Counted from the stretch's first letter, positions 16,349-24,901 are shown. The stretch: 30,867 nt of DNA from JBNJGT01 sp051819765 (GCA_051819765.1 JBNJGT010000012.1:1-30867); one strand, 5' to 3'. Translations and numbers: made by a program. The notes: generated from the sequence alone by a model not told the origin.

Positions 16349-17250
16349 TGTATTTTTATTTCCTTTTCCGTTAGTGTGCTGCCGATCCCTTTGCCGATCC
16401 AGAAGGAATTGCTGATGGAAGCTTCAGTCAACAGGTCAAGCAGGGTCAATTGCTGACGGTACCGCCGGAATGTGACAGTCTTGTTGAGCTCACCCTCAAT
16501 GATCTGGATGACCTCATCCTCACCACCCAACACGTCCACAAGTCGTGCGTCCAGCGCGTCAACTCCCAGCAGGATCTCGCCGGTTGCGACCTCCTCAACT
16601 TCCTCGATGGAGAGATTCCGGTTGGTTGCCACCTCTTCGATGAACATGTCATGGATGGTATCAAGGATATCCTGGTACCGGTTCTCCTCCTCTTCAGTCA
16701 TTTCTTTGAAAGGCGATCCCATGTCTTTGTACTTTCCGGAAACAAGTCGTCGATAGGTAACATTGTAATCCTGCAAAAGTCCCGCAAACTCCAGATAAGA
16801 GCCGACGACCCCGATGGAGCCTGTGAGTGCCATTGGGTGGGCAACAATCCTATCGCAGGCACTTGCGACATAATACCCTCCTGAGGCACCCATCTCCCTG
16901 ATCCAGGCAACAGTGGTCTTGTTGGCCTTGTTGATTGCAGTCGCTATCTCGTCTGAGGCGACCGGACTCCCTCCGGGAGAGTTGATTTCCAGCACGATAG
17001 CATCTAGCTGGTCATTGCGGTCCGCCTCTTCAATCATATCAACTATGTCAGGGGAGCCGATTGAAGACGCACCAAACTGGGATGTTGTCCGTTCCGAAAG
17101 GATCGCTCCCTTGACTGGGATCAGGGCAACATTGCCGTCCATTGGAGCCCGTCCGGTGGAGAGGGCAATCCCCAGGATGCTCGCAACAATTATGCTAAAG
17201 AATCCTAGCACGAACAAAACAACAACAACCATTATCCATTTATTTTTCAT
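16345..17250 (-). CDS. sppA: Signal peptide peptidase SppA (S49), archaeal short form
   Basis: A membrane-anchored Ser/Lys-dyad protease that degrades cleaved signal peptides and membrane peptides. One N-terminal membrane helix (about 4-30) is followed by the S49 fold: INSPGGS (90-95), GASGGYYVAS with nucleophile S123, TGSIGVVG and SGKYKDMGS with catalytic K173. At 301 residues it is the single-domain form found in archaea and Gram-positive bacteria. The ATG at 17250 is chosen over an upstream GTG (17259) because GGTGAT (17255-17260) is a good Shine-Dalgarno 4 nt away; that SD includes the stop of the preceding RDD gene. The start of the downstream subtilase overlaps the sppA stop by 4 nt. 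Confidence 0.92.
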   Translation of the reverse strand: MKNKWIMVVVVLFVLGFFSIIVASILGIALSTGRAPMDGNVALIPVKGAILSERTTSQFGASSIGSPDIVDMIEEADRNDQLDAIVLEINSPGGSPVASDEIATAINKANKTTVAWIREMGASGGYYVASACDRIVAHPMALTGSIGVVGSYLEFAGLLQDYNVTYRRLVSGKYKDMGSPFKEMTEEEENRYQDILDTIHDMFIEEVATNRNLSIEEVEEVATGEILLGVDALDARLVDVLGGEDEVIQIIEGELNKTVTFRRYRQQLTLLDLLTEASISNSFWIGKGIGSTLTEKEIKIQ

Positions 17251-17255
17251 GAGTA

Positions 17256-17702
17256 TCACCTGGTGTATGTATTACTTATATATTCACTCGCCCGCTTTCC
17301 CTTGAACGCAAGCAAGAGGGGGTCAGCGATCCACAGGAGTGTGAAGGGGAATATGGGAAAGACGAACATGCTTCGTACCATCGCCTGGAAGAGGCTTACC
17401 TGCCCTTTCAGGGACTTCACATGCAAGTCAAACAAAATCTTACCCACTGTCTGGCCAATACTGTACTCAAGTAGCACGAAATACGCAAAGCCGAACAGTG
17501 ACCAGAAAAAGATGGTAACGTACATGATGGGCATCCCTGCTGTCTCCATTATGCCAGAGAAGCTCTGGGATGGCAAGACTTTGAGTAGCAGTATGTGAAA
17601 TGGCCTCATCACCACGATATCCAGCAGTAAGACGTCTATGATAAAGGCGAAGCTCCTCTTTGCAAGTGGTGAACTGACAAAAGGCTTTCGACGCTTCTTC
17701 AT
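17256..17702 (-). CDS. RDD family membrane protein
   Basis: A 148-residue polytopic membrane protein. The N-terminal LAKRSFAFIIDVLLLD carries the Arg and Asp of the RDD signature, and the later SIGQTVGKILFDLHVK is the typical conserved second half. RDD proteins are poorly characterised; some are Na+/H+ exchangers. It is the first gene of an RDD-sppA-subtilase operon. The stop codon lies inside the sppA Shine-Dalgarno. GGTGGA directly precedes the ATG and a TATAAAAA box (17726-17734, minus direction) lies 28 nt upstream. Confidence 0.85.
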   Translation of the reverse strand: MKKRRKPFVSSPLAKRSFAFIIDVLLLDIVVMRPFHILLLKVLPSQSFSGIMETAGMPIMYVTIFFWSLFGFAYFVLLEYSIGQTVGKILFDLHVKSLKGQVSLFQAMVRSMFVFPIFPFTLLWIADPLLLAFKGKRASEYISNTYTR

Positions 17703-17725
17703 TCCACCGGATAATAGGAAAAGAG

Positions 17726-17734
17726 TATAAAAAA
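17726..17734 (-). promoter_or_regulatory. TATA box of the RDD-sppA-subtilase operon
   Basis: TTTTTTATA on the minus strand, centred 28 nt before the ATG at 17702. It lies back to back with the smc promoter. Confidence 0.45.
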
Positions 17735-17783
17735 GTTTAGGTTATTATGGGAGAGAAAGAGCTCTCCACCCCTAACAAAAAAC

Positions 17784-17791
17784 TTTATAAA
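17784..17791 (+). promoter_or_regulatory. TATA box of smc
   Basis: TTTATAAA centred about 30 nt before the ATG at 17818 and about 25 nt before an in-frame GTG at 17812. Confidence 0.5.
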
Positions 17792-17817
17792 GTCTCCTGA
17801 ACCCTTTTTCAGTGGGC

Positions 17818-20800
17818 ATGACCAAGATCAATAAAATCGTAATGCAGGGGTTTAAGTCATTTGCAAAGAGGACTGAGATCATCTTCGACGACCAATTCAA
17901 CTGTATCCTTGGGCCGAATGGCTCCGGAAAATCAAACGTTCTGGATGCCCTGTGCTTCGTTCTGGGAAAATCATCAGCCAAAGGGCTTCGGGCCGAGAAA
18001 TCCTCAAATCTGGTCTACAATGGAGGAAAGACCAAAAAACCTGCCAAGGAAGGGAAGGTGAGCATCTACTTCGATAATTCGAACAACACCTTTCCGTCCG
18101 ACGAAAAAGTGGTCAAGATCACCCGGATTGTCCAGCAGAACGGTTCCTCGAAGTACAAGATCAATGATAAGACTCGCACCCGGACACAGGTCCTTGATAC
18201 CCTGGCGATTGCAAAGATCAACCCTGACGGCTACAACATTGTCCTTCAGGGTGATATCACCAAGTTTGTTGAGCTCTCAAACCAGGAGAAGCGAAAGCTG
18301 GTGGAGGAGATTGCGGGGATATCGATATTTGACGAGAAGAAAGACAAAGCACTAAAAGAGCTTGAGAAGGTTGATGGCAAGCTCAGCGAGGCCGATATTG
18401 TCTTAAAGGAACGAAGCACCTACCTCAAGGACCTCAAGAAGGAGCGGGACCAGGCCCTCAAGTACAAGGAACTCAATGACAAGATAAAAACCAACAAGGC
18501 CTCCTACCTCAAGATCCAGATCGATCGCAAGGAAAAGGAGCGAAATGAGAATAAGGTAAAGCTTGATAAGGAAAAGAAAGCCTTTGATGAGCTCCAGCAA
18601 AAGATCAAGCAGTGCAAGTCAGATATAGAGGAGCGGCGAAAGCAGATAGACGAAATCTCAAAAGAGGTTGAAAACAAGGGTGAGACACAGCAGGTCTCCA
18701 TGCAAAAGGAGATCGAACAGCTCCGGATCGACATTGCGACAGCCAAGACAAAGATCACATCCCATGAGACAGAGATAGAGCGTATTGCCCAGAGAAAAGA
18801 GAATCTTTCCGCAAACATCAAGGAGATAACCGAAAAAGTCAAAGAGACTGAGGAGAAAAAGAAAACCCTTGAAGAACGCAAAAAGCGCAGGGAAGAGGAA
18901 CTAGAACAGATACAGGCAAAGATTGCAGAGTTTCGAAAAAAGCACAACCTGGACAAGGACACCGCTGACATGGATACAAAGATTGATGAACTCGATTCTG
19001 ATGGTGAGAAGATTCAGGGTGAGATACAGCAGTTGCGCGAGAAACAGCAGGATCTTCTTCGTAAGCAGGATAAGGTGGAGTTCCAGATCTCGAGCATAGA
19101 TGAGCAGATCCAGAAAGTCCAGGAGATTGAGAAGGAGCACAAGAAGGAGCTGACCGATCTTAAGAACAAACGAGAGCGGTTCAAGAAGCTGACACTCGAA
19201 CTCAATAAGAAACTTGACCAGAACTCGCGCCTGTCCGCAGAGATAGGGGATTCTGAGACCAAATTGCACAAGGCACGAGAAGAGCTCTCAAAGCTTGAAG
19301 CCCGCAATGCCTCAATCAAGGAGAAGGTCTCGGGAAACATTGCTGTCCAAAAGATACTGGAGCAGAAAAAACGCATCCAGGGCATCTATGGGACTGTAGC
19401 TGAACTGGGTAACGTGCAATCCAAATATTCACTGGCCCTGGAGGTTGCAGCCGGTCCCCGGGTCAAGAGCATTGTGGTGAAAGACGACGCAGTCGCTGCG
19501 AAATGTATCAATTATCTCAAGCAGAACAAGCTTGGGACCGCAGGCTTTATCCCCTTGAACAAGATCAAAGGCCAGGATGAGGATGCCGGATCCTTTGCTA
19601 AGGCAAACGGGAGCCATGGCCGCGCAATCGATCTTGTCAAGTATGATCCGAAATTCAGGAAAGCCTTCAGTTACGTCTTCGGTAACACGATTGTTGTTGA
19701 AAGCGTTGATGTCTCCCGTCGTATCGGCGTGGGTAATATCCGCATGGTGACACTCTCAGGCGATATTGTCGAGACCTCAGGTCTTATGCAGGGCGGTTAT
19801 CGTCAGCAGCAGAAGAGCGGTTCCGCCTTCCAGGAGCAGGAATTGAGCCAGAGCATCGAAGACTACGAGAACATGGTGGCAGAGCTTGAGGGCTCGATCC
19901 AGAACAAGCGCTCAAAGAAATCTGAGAACGAAGAAGAGATCGCACAACTCAGGGAAGAGAAAGCGACACTTGAAGGAGATATCATAAAGGGTGAGAAGGG
20001 TCTTCATCTGAAAGGTGATGATCTTGACGCCAATCTCAAGTACAAAGAGGACCTCCAGAAACAGGCCCAAGAGCTTGAGGAACAGGCCGATGACCTCACC
20101 GCCCAGATCAGTGCCAAAAACAAGAAGCTTGCCCAGATTAAGGTAGAGCGCCAAAAGCTCAAAGAAAGGCTCAATGAGGTCAGAAACCCAAGGGTCCTTG
20201 CTGAACTCAATAGCTTCGAGGAGCAAAGGAAAGGGTATCAGGAAGAACTGATGAAACTGGACTCTGAGATTGCAGCCCTTACTACACAAATCAACGATGT
20301 TCTTGGAAGGGATAAGGAGAACACTGAGAAGGTTGTCCAGGAGATTGAAAAAGAAAAAGCCCAGTATGAGCAAGACATCAAGAATCTGAAGAACTCAAGC
20401 GCTGAAAATGAGAAGCAATTGAAGGACAAGGAAAAACAGCTCAATGAGTTCTACAAGCAATTCAAGAACCTCTTCGCAAAACGGACCAAACTCAATGATG
20501 AGATTGTCGGAATCGAGAAGACTCTCGCCACCTCTGAAGAGAAAGCACGTAATCACGAGTACAGGATCAATGCCATATCCCTTGAGGATACCAAGATTGG
20601 CGCGAACCTCTCGACCCTTTATGAGGAATATGCCGAGTATGAGGGTGTAGAGGTGGACACAAGCAAGTCTGAAGAAGAGCTCCGCAAAGAGACCAAGGAC
20701 CTTGAGCGAAGCCGCGATCAGATAGGATCCGTCAACCTGCGGGCCCTGGATATCTACGAAAGTGTGGAAAAGGAATATAACTCCCTTGTTGAGAAAAAGG

Positions 20801-21315
20801 AAAAGCTCTTGAGTGAGAAAAATGACGTGGTCTCTCTGATGGATGAGATAGAAGGAAAGAAGAAATCCCGTTTTCTTGAGACCTTTGCTAAGGTAAATGA
20901 CCATTTCTCAACAATATTTGAGAAACTCTCTTCCAAAGGTGAAGCCTACCTGGAGATTGAGGATGAGGAGAATCCATTCGAGAGCGGGATGATTGTGCGT
21001 GTGAAGCTCTCAGGATCAAAATACATGGACCTGCGTTCACTTTCAGGGGGGGAGAAGACTTTGACTGCCCTCGCGTTCATTTTTGCGATCCAGGAGTGTG
21101 AACCGGCGACCTTCTACATACTGGATGAAGTTGATGCAGCCCTTGACAAGCGTAATGCAGAGAAATTGGCCCAACTGGTCCATCAGTATTCCGAGAATGC
21201 ACAGTATGTTATCATAAGCCATAATGATGCAGTCATCACAGAGGCATCAACCCTCTATGGGGTTTCCATGGATCAGCAGTCAGGAATCAGTAAGGTTGTG
21301 AGCCTCAAGGTATAG
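17818..21315 (+). CDS. smc: Chromosome segregation protein SMC
   Basis: A 1165-residue condensin ATPase. The head has Walker A GPNGSGKSN (32-40) after the family start IVMQGFKSF. A long coiled coil leads to the hinge (about 519-665, GIYGTVAEL...VVVE), then the returning coiled coil, the signature LSGGEKTLTALAF near 1075 and Walker B FYILDEVDAALD near 1100. The complete length matches archaeal SMC. The ATG at 17818 matches the usual family start; an in-frame GTG at 17812 sits at leaderless distance from the TATA box and is the alternative. Genes for ScpA/ScpB-type kleisin partners are not adjacent. The 3' end overlaps the convergent glycosyltransferase gene by 11 nt. Confidence 0.96.
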   Translation: MTKINKIVMQGFKSFAKRTEIIFDDQFNCILGPNGSGKSNVLDALCFVLGKSSAKGLRAEKSSNLVYNGGKTKKPAKEGKVSIYFDNSNNTFPSDEKVVKITRIVQQNGSSKYKINDKTRTRTQVLDTLAIAKINPDGYNIVLQGDITKFVELSNQEKRKLVEEIAGISIFDEKKDKALKELEKVDGKLSEADIVLKERSTYLKDLKKERDQALKYKELNDKIKTNKASYLKIQIDRKEKERNENKVKLDKEKKAFDELQQKIKQCKSDIEERRKQIDEISKEVENKGETQQVSMQKEIEQLRIDIATAKTKITSHETEIERIAQRKENLSANIKEITEKVKETEEKKKTLEERKKRREEELEQIQAKIAEFRKKHNLDKDTADMDTKIDELDSDGEKIQGEIQQLREKQQDLLRKQDKVEFQISSIDEQIQKVQEIEKEHKKELTDLKNKRERFKKLTLELNKKLDQNSRLSAEIGDSETKLHKAREELSKLEARNASIKEKVSGNIAVQKILEQKKRIQGIYGTVAELGNVQSKYSLALEVAAGPRVKSIVVKDDAVAAKCINYLKQNKLGTAGFIPLNKIKGQDEDAGSFAKANGSHGRAIDLVKYDPKFRKAFSYVFGNTIVVESVDVSRRIGVGNIRMVTLSGDIVETSGLMQGGYRQQQKSGSAFQEQELSQSIEDYENMVAELEGSIQNKRSKKSENEEEIAQLREEKATLEGDIIKGEKGLHLKGDDLDANLKYKEDLQKQAQELEEQADDLTAQISAKNKKLAQIKVERQKLKERLNEVRNPRVLAELNSFEEQRKGYQEELMKLDSEIAALTTQINDVLGRDKENTEKVVQEIEKEKAQYEQDIKNLKNSSAENEKQLKDKEKQLNEFYKQFKNLFAKRTKLNDEIVGIEKTLATSEEKARNHEYRINAISLEDTKIGANLSTLYEEYAEYEGVEVDTSKSEEELRKETKDLERSRDQIGSVNLRALDIYESVEKEYNSLVEKKEKLLSEKNDVVSLMDEIEGKKKSRFLETFAKVNDHFSTIFEKLSSKGEAYLEIEDEENPFESGMIVRVKLSGSKYMDLRSLSGGEKTLTALAFIFAIQECEPATFYILDEVDAALDKRNAEKLAQLVHQYSENAQYVIISHNDAVITEASTLYGVSMDQQSGISKVVSLKV

Positions 21316-22432
21316 ACTTGAGTTCTGCGATGATCCTTTCTTCGGTGTGTTCCCATGCATAATCCTGTTTGATTGTTTCTCTGGCCTTCTTGCCCAAGGT
21401 CAACCTGAACTCTGGATCAAGGATCAACTCTTCAAGCAGCTCCTTTAGTTCATAACAGTCCTGGGGATGAAACAGTAATCCGTTTTCCCGGTGTTTGATG
21501 TAATAGCGCAGGTGGCCTACAGGTGTTGTCACCACCGCAATGCCAGTTGACATTGCTTCCATGGTAGAAAGCGAGGATGTTTCAGTAAGGCTTGGCAGCA
21601 CATATATGTCCATTGCCTGCAGGTACGGTATAACGTTATCGATGCTTCCTACCCTCATCACACCACTCCCTTGCATGCGCTCCTCTTCATGCTTATTCCC
21701 TTCTCCCACAATCACCAAGTGCAGGTTTTCATACTTCTCCTTTAGCTCCATGACAGCACGGTGCAGGGTTGGAAGGTCCTTTTCTTTACCGATTCGTCCC
21801 ACATATCCGATGACAAGGGAATCCGCAAGAAAGCCGATTGCCTCTTTTGCTGCACTCTTATCCAGGGGTGGTTTGAAAGAGGAAACCTTGGTTCCAAGAT
21901 GGATCACTTTCGTTTTTGTTACAATACCATGATCCTTGAGTTTTTGTCGCATCCCTTCAGAAGGGATCATCAATAGGGAGCATTTATTGTAGTGCGAGCG
22001 GACAATTGACTCTGTCAGTTTAGAGATTCCCTTTCGAAGCAAGGACAGTCTTGTAAATCCCTTACTGAAAAGCTCCCACTCAACTGAATGAGTGAATGCT
22101 ATCACATGCTTTCTGAGCTTATGGGCGCACCTGATTCCGTAGGCCCCCAAAGGACCCAATGTTTGTGACCATACGATGCCATGTTTTCGGATCTCTTTCT
22201 TTATCATCCCTCTTTGGAGGCGTGCAGGGGTATAGTCCGCAACTGTGAGATTATAGGTTGGTACCTGGATGAGAGTATAATCCTCTGGCACAGGCGCGTT
22301 CCCTTTGAATTCAGGGGCAATCACCGTTACTTTGAAGTGTTGGCACAGTGACGGAAGCAGTTCTATCAGAAACCGTGAGATCCCGTCCCACCGGGGAGGA
22401 AAAGAGTCCGTGATTATCAGCAGCCGTTTCAT
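21305..22432 (-). CDS. GT4-type (GT-B fold) glycosyltransferase
   Basis: A 375-residue retaining glycosyltransferase. The N-terminal Rossmann domain starts LLIITDSFPPRWDGISRFL, with the Gly-rich loop typical of family GT4. The C-terminal domain has YVGRIGKEKDLPTLHRA and an E-x7-E motif in ETSSLSTME. The donor is probably a nucleotide-sugar; the acceptor is unknown. Its ATG overlaps the stop of the PIG-L deacetylase by 4 nt, so the two very likely act in one pathway, as seen for MshA/MshB, BshA/BshB and GlcNAc-phosphatidylinositol pathways. Which, if any, applies here is not shown by the sequence. Confidence 0.88.
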   Translation of the reverse strand: MKRLLIITDSFPPRWDGISRFLIELLPSLCQHFKVTVIAPEFKGNAPVPEDYTLIQVPTYNLTVADYTPARLQRGMIKKEIRKHGIVWSQTLGPLGAYGIRCAHKLRKHVIAFTHSVEWELFSKGFTRLSLLRKGISKLTESIVRSHYNKCSLLMIPSEGMRQKLKDHGIVTKTKVIHLGTKVSSFKPPLDKSAAKEAIGFLADSLVIGYVGRIGKEKDLPTLHRAVMELKEKYENLHLVIVGEGNKHEEERMQGSGVMRVGSIDNVIPYLQAMDIYVLPSLTETSSLSTMEAMSTGIAVVTTPVGHLRYYIKHRENGLLFHPQDCYELKELLEELILDPEFRLTLGKKARETIKQDYAWEHTEERIIAELKSIP

Positions 22433-23079
22433 ACTATTCGATTGAAAACCTCACAGTAGCGGTGGCCATGTTTTAGGCCGTTGAGGAAAGCCTTCAGGTA
22501 CAGGTGCCATGTCAGGACATAGAACACCATGCGTTGGCTCTTGTGGGCATGGAATGCCTCGATTTTTGTCTTGAAGGTATCCTCGGTGTTGACCACCAGC
22601 TGTGGTTTTGTGTTCTTCTTGAAATTGAATATGTTCCAGACATCAAAAGAGTATATCTCTCCCTTGAAGTGCAGTTCTGATGCGACCTCCATGATGATTG
22701 TGTTGACAGCAATATGGTCCGGGTGCGGGTCCTGTGGTGAATGAGTGAATATTTTCTCAGGGGAATGGTCCTTTATGACACGCTTGATGATCTCTTTTGC
22801 CTTCTCCTTGTGTTCAAGGAAGTATCCCTCTTTTATGCCAAGGTAGACCAGGCCTGATCCTCCCAGGATCTTGTCAGCCTTCTGCGATTCTTTGACACGC
22901 ATCTGGATGCTGATTTTCTCCTTGTAGTGCGGATGTGACATCTCACCATACGAGAATATCACAGACTTGAACTGTTTCTTTTCCTTTCTGTATCGGGCAA
23001 GCGTCCCGCCGGCACCTACGATGTAATCATCATTATGTGCGCCGATTGTAAGAATTTCAATCTTTTTTTTGGCCGTCAT
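22429..23079 (-). CDS. PIG-L/LmbE family zinc-dependent deacetylase
   Basis: A 216-residue N-acetylglucosamine-type deacetylase. Metal-site motifs are AHNDD (14-18, usually AHPDD) and HPDH (119-122). Family members remove acetyl from GlcNAc-inositol, GlcNAc-malate or related conjugates. The 5' end overlaps the upstream small membrane protein gene by 23 nt and the 3' end overlaps the GT4 glycosyltransferase by ATGA, so the three form one operon. A Pro-to-Asn change in the first motif is the only oddity; the metal-binding His and Asp are kept. Confidence 0.9.
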   Translation of the reverse strand: MTAKKKIEILTIGAHNDDYIVGAGGTLARYRKEKKQFKSVIFSYGEMSHPHYKEKISIQMRVKESQKADKILGGSGLVYLGIKEGYFLEHKEKAKEIIKRVIKDHSPEKIFTHSPQDPHPDHIAVNTIIMEVASELHFKGEIYSFDVWNIFNFKKNTKPQLVVNTEDTFKTKIEAFHAHKSQRMVFYVLTWHLYLKAFLNGLKHGHRYCEVFNRIV

Positions 23080-23314
23080 CTTTAGCCTTGTAGTATTCTT
23101 CCATCAGATCATCCATCAGTTGTCCATACTCTTTTGGCGGTATTGTCTGCTTGAGTTTAGTGAGATCTCCTTTGAAACGTTCAATCTCTTTTCTGATCTG
23201 TGCAGGAGTCCTTCTGTAATGTTCCTTGGCGCTCATGCTGAATAGGAATCGGACAATGAGGATAAACGCGAGAATCGCAAGTCCAATCTTCAGCAAAAAG
23301 ACCATATCGTACAT
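23057..23314 (-). CDS. Small single-pass membrane protein
   Basis: An 85-residue protein: an N-terminal membrane helix (about residues 5-26) is followed by a charged helical cytoplasmic region rich in Lys and Glu. The ATG at 23314 is chosen over a longer frame starting at 23374 because a TTTATAAA box (23337-23344) is centred 26 nt before it, which makes upstream starts untranscribed. It leads the operon with the PIG-L deacetylase and GT4 glycosyltransferase. I do not recognise a family; it might anchor or organise the two enzymes at the membrane. Confidence 0.7.
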   Translation of the reverse strand: MYDMVFLLKIGLAILAFILIVRFLFSMSAKEHYRRTPAQIRKEIERFKGDLTKLKQTIPPKEYGQLMDDLMEEYYKAKDDGQKKD

Positions 23315-23336
23315 ACAGGTCTCAGATTGAAACGAC

Positions 23337-23344
23337 TTTATAAA
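23337..23344 (-). promoter_or_regulatory. TATA box of the PIG-L/GT4 operon
   Basis: TTTATAAA centred 26 nt before the ATG at 23314. It sits about 50 nt from the divergent TATA box at 23387-23394. Confidence 0.5.
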
Positions 23345-23386
23345 TCTTGTGCCCCCTCCAGGCCCACTGGACATCGGCCAATAGAC

Positions 23387-23394
23387 TATTTAAA
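23387..23394 (+). promoter_or_regulatory. TATA box of the 37-residue small ORF
   Basis: TATTTAAA; the predicted start about 26 nt downstream (near 23417) coincides with the beginning of the Shine-Dalgarno GAGGTGAT (23417-23424). Confidence 0.5.
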
Positions 23395-23428
23395 GGATGT
23401 GCTCTCCAACACTAATGAGGTGATACCA

Positions 23429-23542
23429 ATGGATATGACTCCCAAGACAATCGAACAACTCTTTTACCGGCAGATCCGGGCATTGAGTGAACAGGCCAAA
23501 CTCAATAGCTTTGACCAGCAGTTCAGTGACACATGGTTCTAG
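23429..23542 (+). CDS. Small protein (37 residues), unknown function
   Basis: A short ORF with unusually complete expression signals: a TATA box at 23387-23394, a near-ideal Shine-Dalgarno GAGGTGAT (23417-23424) 4 nt before the ATG, and a stop at 23540-23542. The product is charged and probably helical, ending in an aromatic DTWF. No family is recognised and there is no signal peptide or membrane helix. It precedes tsaC/sua5, which has its own TATA box. A longer in-frame reading from 23327 is rejected because it starts before the promoter. Confidence 0.6.
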   Translation: MDMTPKTIEQLFYRQIRALSEQAKLNSFDQQFSDTWF

Positions 23543-23549
23543 GCTATAT

Positions 23550-23577
23550 AATTTGTTTAGGAAATGTAACACAAATT
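23550..23577 (+). terminator. A/T-rich stem-loop between the small ORF and tsaC
   Basis: AATTTGT (23550-23556) pairs with ACAAATT (23571-23577), extended by TTA with TAA across one bulged base, around a GGAAATG loop. It touches the tsaC TATA box (23576-23584). It could end the small-ORF transcript or be an operator for tsaC. Confidence 0.3.
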
Positions 23578-23584
23578 ATTTAAA
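23576..23584 (+). promoter_or_regulatory. TATA box of the tsaC-metallophosphoesterase pair
   Basis: TTATTTAAA centred 27 nt before the ATG at 23607, predicting a leaderless mRNA. Confidence 0.5.
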
Positions 23585-23606
23585 CGCACAAATACTACCA
23601 TGAACC

Positions 23607-24191
23607 ATGCATGTCATAACAAAAGATGAGTTGAAGCACCAGCGTGAACACTTCAAAAGACGTATAATCTCGGGTGAAATCTTTATCCACCCTACTGATA
23701 CGATCTATGGTCTGGGCTGCCATGCATTTGATGAGACATGTGTGAACAAGATCCGGGAGATTAAGAATCGCCCTGAGGACAAACCATTCTCCATCATCGC
23801 TCCCTCTAAGGAATGGATCCGGGAGCACTGTCATGTAGACGAAGAAGGGGAAGAATGGCTTCGCAAGCTGCCTGGCCCCTACACCTTGATTTTACGCCTG
23901 AAGGAACCTGCATTGGGTGGACCTGTCAACAGTAATGGAGAGTCAATCGGAATCAGGATTCCCGATCACTGGATCAGTCAGGCAGTTTCTGAGATAGGTG
24001 TTCCTATTGTCACGACCTCTGCAAATCTGAGGGGGCAAGAATTCATGACCTCCATAGAGGACCTACCCTCTGAGCTAAAATCAAAAGTCAATTTTGCGAT
24101 CTATGAAGGGGAGATCAATGGAAGCCCTTCAACGATAGTCAATCTTGCAAAGGTTGATATTGAGGATTTTGGTTTCAGGAAAGTGATTTGA
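23607..24191 (+). CDS. tsaC: L-threonylcarbamoyladenylate synthase (TsaC/Sua5/YrdC)
   Basis: A 194-residue YrdC-domain protein that makes threonylcarbamoyl-AMP from Thr, bicarbonate and ATP, the first step of the t6A37 tRNA modification. Visible motifs are PTDTIYGLGC, IKNRPEDKPFSII (the Lys/Arg nucleotide site) and PIVTTSANLRG. The length corresponds to the YrdC domain alone, without the C-terminal Sua5 domain. The stop is immediately followed by the ATG of the metallophosphoesterase (TGAATG), so both are probably co-translated. The other t6A genes (Kae1/Bud32 and others) are not in the window. Confidence 0.93.
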   Translation: MHVITKDELKHQREHFKRRIISGEIFIHPTDTIYGLGCHAFDETCVNKIREIKNRPEDKPFSIIAPSKEWIREHCHVDEEGEEWLRKLPGPYTLILRLKEPALGGPVNSNGESIGIRIPDHWISQAVSEIGVPIVTTSANLRGQEFMTSIEDLPSELKSKVNFAIYEGEINGSPSTIVNLAKVDIEDFGFRKVI

Positions 24192-24788
24192 ATGAGGATC
24201 TTTGCAGCAGGAGACCTTCATGGGGATATGAGTCTTGCTGAAAGGCTTGCTGAACGATCCGGGGATGCCGAACTTGTGATTCTTTGCGGAGATTTGACCT
24301 ATGCCGATCAATCGATTGATAATATAATTGGCCCGTTCAAGAAGCGGGATAAGAAACTTCTCATCATACCCGGCAACCATGAGACTATTGCGACTGCGGA
24401 TTTCCTTGCTGAATTATACAATGTAAAAAATATCCATGGCTATTCTGTGCGCTACAGTAATGTGGGGATCTTTGGAGCGGGAGGTGCAAACATCGGCCTC
24501 TTTCAGATCAGTGAAGATGAGATTTTTGAGAATCTGAAGAAGGGCTTTCAACGGATACGCTATCTCGAGCACAAACTCATGGTCACTCATGTGCATCCCT
24601 CGGGGACAAAGATGGAAAGATTCTCTCATTTCATCCCTGGAAGTTCTGGGGTGCGCAGGGCAATCGAAGAGTTCAAGCCCAGGTTTCTATTATGTTCTCA
24701 CGTCCACGAAGCAGAAGGCATCGAGGAGAAAGTGGGTGAGACCACCGTTCTGAATGTAGGAAAGGAAGGCAAGCACCTCGACCTCTAA
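24192..24788 (+). CDS. Calcineurin-like metallophosphoesterase
   Basis: A 198-residue phosphoesterase with the complete dimetal motif series: GDLHGD (7-12), CGDLTY, PGNHET, VTHVHP and CSHVHEAEG. The substrate is unknown; short archaeal members include phosphodiesterases acting on nucleotides or RNA ends. It begins directly after the tsaC stop with no intergenic space. The 3' side leads into a T-rich stretch (CTTTTTA near 24844) that may end transcription. Confidence 0.88.
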   Translation: MRIFAAGDLHGDMSLAERLAERSGDAELVILCGDLTYADQSIDNIIGPFKKRDKKLLIIPGNHETIATADFLAELYNVKNIHGYSVRYSNVGIFGAGGANIGLFQISEDEIFENLKKGFQRIRYLEHKLMVTHVHPSGTKMERFSHFIPGSSGVRRAIEEFKPRFLLCSHVHEAEGIEEKVGETTVLNVGKEGKHLDL

Positions 24789-24845
24789 TACGCACTATTG
24801 TCAGCGGTATAAGATCCCTCAGTCGGACAAAAGAGATGTTTCACT

Positions 24846-24883
24846 TTTTATCCTGCAATACACCTTTTATCCTGCAATACACC
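24846..24883. repeat. Perfect 19-bp tandem duplication
   Basis: TTTTATCCTGCAATACACC occurs at 24846-24864 and again, without a gap, at 24865-24883. Confidence 0.95.
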
Positions 24884-24901
24884 TGATGATCAGAGTATGA
24901 T

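Noticed and set aside
17812..17817. GTG start for SMC
   Set aside because: At leaderless distance from the TATA box, but the ATG at 17818 matches the usual family N-terminus; kept only as an alternative.
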